Part shown: piece by piece, positions 5,911 through 7,581 of the stretch
Position numbering within the stretch: the stretch's first letter is position 1
How the letters are laid out: the number at the start of each line of letters is the position of its first letter
NCBI GenBank assembly: GCA_035622995.1
Contig: DASPUI010000007.1
Span: forward strand, 1-7,581
Length of the DNA: 7,581 nucleotides
Origin: DASPUI01 sp035622995
GTDB lineage: Bacteria > Verrucomicrobiota > Verrucomicrobiia > Chthoniobacterales > UBA10450
Direction: 5' to 3'
The notes under the pieces: generated by a model
What the model saw: the letters and a program-made list of their open reading frames with translations, nothing else
The model's database searches: none
What the model was told of the DNA's origin: nothing
Position numbers and translations under genes: made by a program

Positions 5911-6285
5911 CAGCGCGACCAGCTCGGCTCGCTGATTCGGCCGAGGCCGTCCAGAATTTTGGTGCGGCGCGCGTTGACGGTGTCGATCAGGTAGAGATCT
6001 CCACCTTCGGTAAAGAGGAGATGACGAGAATCCGCGCCCCAAACTGGGTTTTCCCCGGTGCCGATCACTCGCGCCGCGCCGCCACCGGGATCGACCACTG
6101 CTACTTCAAATCCGCCGCCGCCGCGCACGTTGAAAGAGATCTTCCTCCCGTCGGGCGACCAGTTTGGCTCAGTGCAAGACGGTCAGGTTGAGTCGATCGC
6201 CTTTGCTTACCGTGATTGTGGGGGCCTCCTGCGCAACCACGGATATTGGAATCGCAAAAATCAGGCAAAAAATCGCGCGCCTCAT
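5910..6285 (-). pseudogene. tolB: tolB remnant: signal peptide joined out of frame to last beta-propeller repeats
   Basis: The ATG at 6285-6283 overlaps the tolA/tonB-like stop as ATGA. The first frame gives a signal peptide (MRRAIFCLIFAIPISVVAQ), then EAPTITVSKGDRLNLTVLH, then a TGA at 6171-6169 after 38 codons. That matches the start of TolB. In the next frame, open from 6182, PSCTEPNWSPDGRKISFNV continues through GGFEVAVVDPGGGAARVI, NPVWGADSRHLLFT, LYLIDTVNARRTKIL and ISEPSWSR to a TGA at 5912-5910. These are 90 codons of PD40/TolB-propeller repeats at the C-terminal end of the family. TolB is normally about 430 residues, so roughly 300 residues, covering the rest of the N-terminal domain and most of the propeller, are absent. 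The break must fall at about 6172-6182. As read, no functional periplasmic TolB can be made. A misassembled collapse of repeats could give the same picture. Confidence 0.85.
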
Positions 6286-7241
6286 TGATCGGAATTGAGT
6301 TCGAAATTAATTTTTACGTCGTAATGATCGCCGTTTCCGAGCCCGGCCGGCAGAGAATCAACCTGCGTCACGCGTTTGGCAACGGCCTTGACCGAATCGT
6401 CGAGCTCTTCGTTGCCCGATGGCCGCACGATTTCAAAATTTGAAACGCGTCCGTCTTTCTCAATTCGAATTTTCACCAGCACCGAATTTTTTGCACTGGA
6501 TGACGAAACGGAAGTCGGCTGCACCCATTCGCTGTAGAAACGATCGTGCAGCATGCTGCCATACCAGCCGAATTCTGATTCGGCTCCAGCACCGCCGGCA
6601 TGACCATTGGCGCCAGCTGAAGTGCCTTTGCCACTCGCACCCTCGGCTGCGATCGCCTTCTTCGGCGAGTCGTCACCGCTCGATTGTTTTAAAAGTTCCT
6701 TCGCGATTCTCTTTTTCTCCGAATCGGCGTCGGCCGGCTCTTTGTTTTCGTCGGACTCCTCAACAGTCGGCTTCAGGGATGGTTTCGGAGATGCTTTCGC
6801 CAGAGTCATCTTTTTCGGTGAAGGTTTTGGTTTCGGCTGGGGCGTCGGTTTTGGCGTTTCTTTTACTTTCGGACTCCGAGCCGGAGTCGCGGACAGTTTG
6901 CGCGCGGGCTTGACGGTCCGCGCCGGACTGGCCGTTGACGTTGGCAATTCAATGTCGCTTTTTGCCGAAGTTAAGACCGGCCGGTCCTCATCCGGTTCTT
7001 CAATTCGCGGCGATTCAATCTTTGATTCGACGCGCGGTGGCGGTGTTTTCACCGGATTCGGCGACGCCAGACTCGTTTTCTCCTTCGCAACGCCATCTCC
7101 GCCGCCGCCGTTCATCCAAACAATGTTTTGAGCGCCGGTGTCTTTCGTCTCCCGGCTCCATCGAATCAAGCCGACGATCAGCGCGACGTGGGCCAGTCCG
7201 ATGACGGTCACGTTGCGCCAGAAGCGCGCGTTTTTTGGCAT
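6282..7241 (-). CDS. TolA/TonB-like energy transducer
   Basis: A 319-residue inner-membrane-anchored periplasm-spanning protein that would couple the TolQR/ExbBD proton-driven motor to the outer membrane. One N-terminal transmembrane helix (about 10-28, VTVIGLAHVALIVGLIRW) is followed by a Gly-rich patch (GGGGDG, 45-50) and a long Pro/Lys-rich linker (about 61-165, with PKPTPQPKPKPSPKK). Next come a charged helical part (EKKRIAKELLKQ) and a second Gly/Ala-rich linker (about 200-222). A TonB/TolA C-terminal domain follows at about 225-319: GWYGSMLHDRFYSEWVQP, VKIRIEKDGRVSNFEIVRPSGNEELDDSVKAVAKR, YDVKINFEL. The ATG is 3 nt after the TolR/ExbD-like stop, with GAAGGGA upstream as a ribosome site. 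The stop overlaps the tolB start as ATGA. Placement before tolB favours the TolA role; by sequence alone TonB is possible. Confidence 0.88.
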   Translation of the reverse strand: MPKNARFWRNVTVIGLAHVALIVGLIRWSRETKDTGAQNIVWMNGGGGDGVAKEKTSLASPNPVKTPPPRVESKIESPRIEEPDEDRPVLTSAKSDIELPTSTASPARTVKPARKLSATPARSPKVKETPKPTPQPKPKPSPKKMTLAKASPKPSLKPTVEESDENKEPADADSEKKRIAKELLKQSSGDDSPKKAIAAEGASGKGTSAGANGHAGGAGAESEFGWYGSMLHDRFYSEWVQPTSVSSSSAKNSVLVKIRIEKDGRVSNFEIVRPSGNEELDDSVKAVAKRVTQVDSLPAGLGNGDHYDVKINFELNSDQ

Positions 7242-7244
7242 CCG

Positions 7245-7581
7245 CTATTTCCCTTCGGCCTTGGTTGCGATTCCAACCTTGGTGATTCCGGACCGTTGCA
7301 GCGCGTCCATCAACGTGACCAGCTTTTGCACCGGCAATTCGCGATCCGGCCGAATCACAACCGCGAGGTCTGGATTGCTCCGCTTCAATTGGACGAGTTG
7401 CGTCCCTAACGAGTCGAGATCGACGATCTGACTATTTAGTCGAATCGATTCGTTGCGATCAATCGAGATGGTTTGGACCTGGGACGAGTTGATCGGTGGA
7501 TTTTTTTCACCGCTCGAGGGAATGACCAGGCTCATGCTGTTCTCAAGCAGCGGAGTCGTAATCATAAAAATGATCAGCAAA
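7245..7581 (-). CDS. TolR/ExbD-family biopolymer transporter (partial, N-terminus off window)
   Basis: The frame enters from the right edge in the middle of the single transmembrane helix (LLIIFMITTPLLENSMSLVIP), the conserved core of ExbD/TolR. The essential helix aspartate would lie just beyond the window. The periplasmic domain follows: a TISIDRNESIRLNSQIVDLDSL strand-turn-strand, then LAVVIRPDRELPVQKLVTLMDALQRSGITKVGIATKAEGK, which is typical of the family (usually 135-150 residues in total). The protein forms the stator/motor unit with TolQ/ExbB in the inner membrane. The TolQ/ExbB gene is expected immediately to the right. It ends 3 nt before the TolA/TonB-like gene. The presence of tolB next in line favours TolR over ExbD. 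Confidence 0.9.
   Translation of the reverse strand, partial: LLIIFMITTPLLENSMSLVIPSSGEKNPPINSSQVQTISIDRNESIRLNSQIVDLDSLGTQLVQLKRSNPDLAVVIRPDRELPVQKLVTLMDALQRSGITKVGIATKAEGK

Noticed and set aside
5910..6128. 72-residue ORF as an independent small gene
   Set aside because: It starts in the middle of a TolB propeller blade and has no start signal of its own; it is better read as the tail of the broken tolB.
6169..6185. Programmed +1 frameshift joining the two tolB pieces
   Set aside because: Even if joined, the product would lack most of the propeller and most of the N-terminal domain, and there is no typical slippery site such as the RF2-like CTT-TGA; a deletion or assembly error explains it better.
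6607..7131. 174-residue plus-strand ORF rich in Gly, Phe and Ser
   Set aside because: It is the antisense image of the Pro/Lys-rich linker of the TolA/TonB-like gene, and its low-complexity repeats come from that linker.

Overview
The window reads as a gene-dense stretch of a moderately GC-rich Gram-negative bacterium. A Tol/Ton envelope energisation cluster, a 3D-domain-like lipoprotein, tightly coupled genes with many GTG/TTG starts and mostly weak Shine-Dalgarno sequences together suggest a soil-type Verrucomicrobiota (Chthoniobacterales-like). That placement is an inference from gene style only, not a phylogenetic result.

Layout. (1) Positions 1-314, minus: the N-terminal part of a lipoprotein with the start of a 3D-like domain; its C-terminus lies off the left edge. 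(2) Positions 315-430: a divergent upstream region. (3) Positions 431-2406, plus: a three-gene unit. It holds kbl (2-amino-3-ketobutyrate CoA ligase, threonine catabolism), a RimJ/RimL-type GNAT acetyltransferase starting 3 nt after the kbl stop, and a small DUF3303-type protein. (4) Positions 2407-2453: a short convergent gap with a perfect 7-bp hairpin. (5) Positions 2454-7581, minus: one long same-strand array. In transcription order it holds a TolR/ExbD-like protein (cut by the right edge), a TolA/TonB-like protein, a badly truncated tolB, an M29-type aminopeptidase, a small multi-spanning membrane protein, an ATP-grasp-like ligase and a family 2 glycosyltransferase.

The most notable observation is tolB. 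Its signal peptide and first residues are present and start in an ATGA overlap with the tolA/tonB stop. After 38 codons the frame stops, and the sequence jumps by a +1 shift straight into the last beta-propeller repeats of TolB. Roughly 300 residues of the usual protein are missing. It is either a deletion pseudogene or an assembly join error.

The second point of interest is the four-gene set aminopeptidase / membrane protein / ATP-grasp / glycosyltransferase. It is linked by a TTGA overlap, a 2-nt gap and a GTGA overlap, each with a non-ATG start placed at the preceding stop. Such coupling suggests a shared task, possibly making or modifying a peptide- or lipid-linked envelope compound, but the substrate cannot be read from the sequence. 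No tRNA, rRNA, CRISPR array or insertion sequence was seen.
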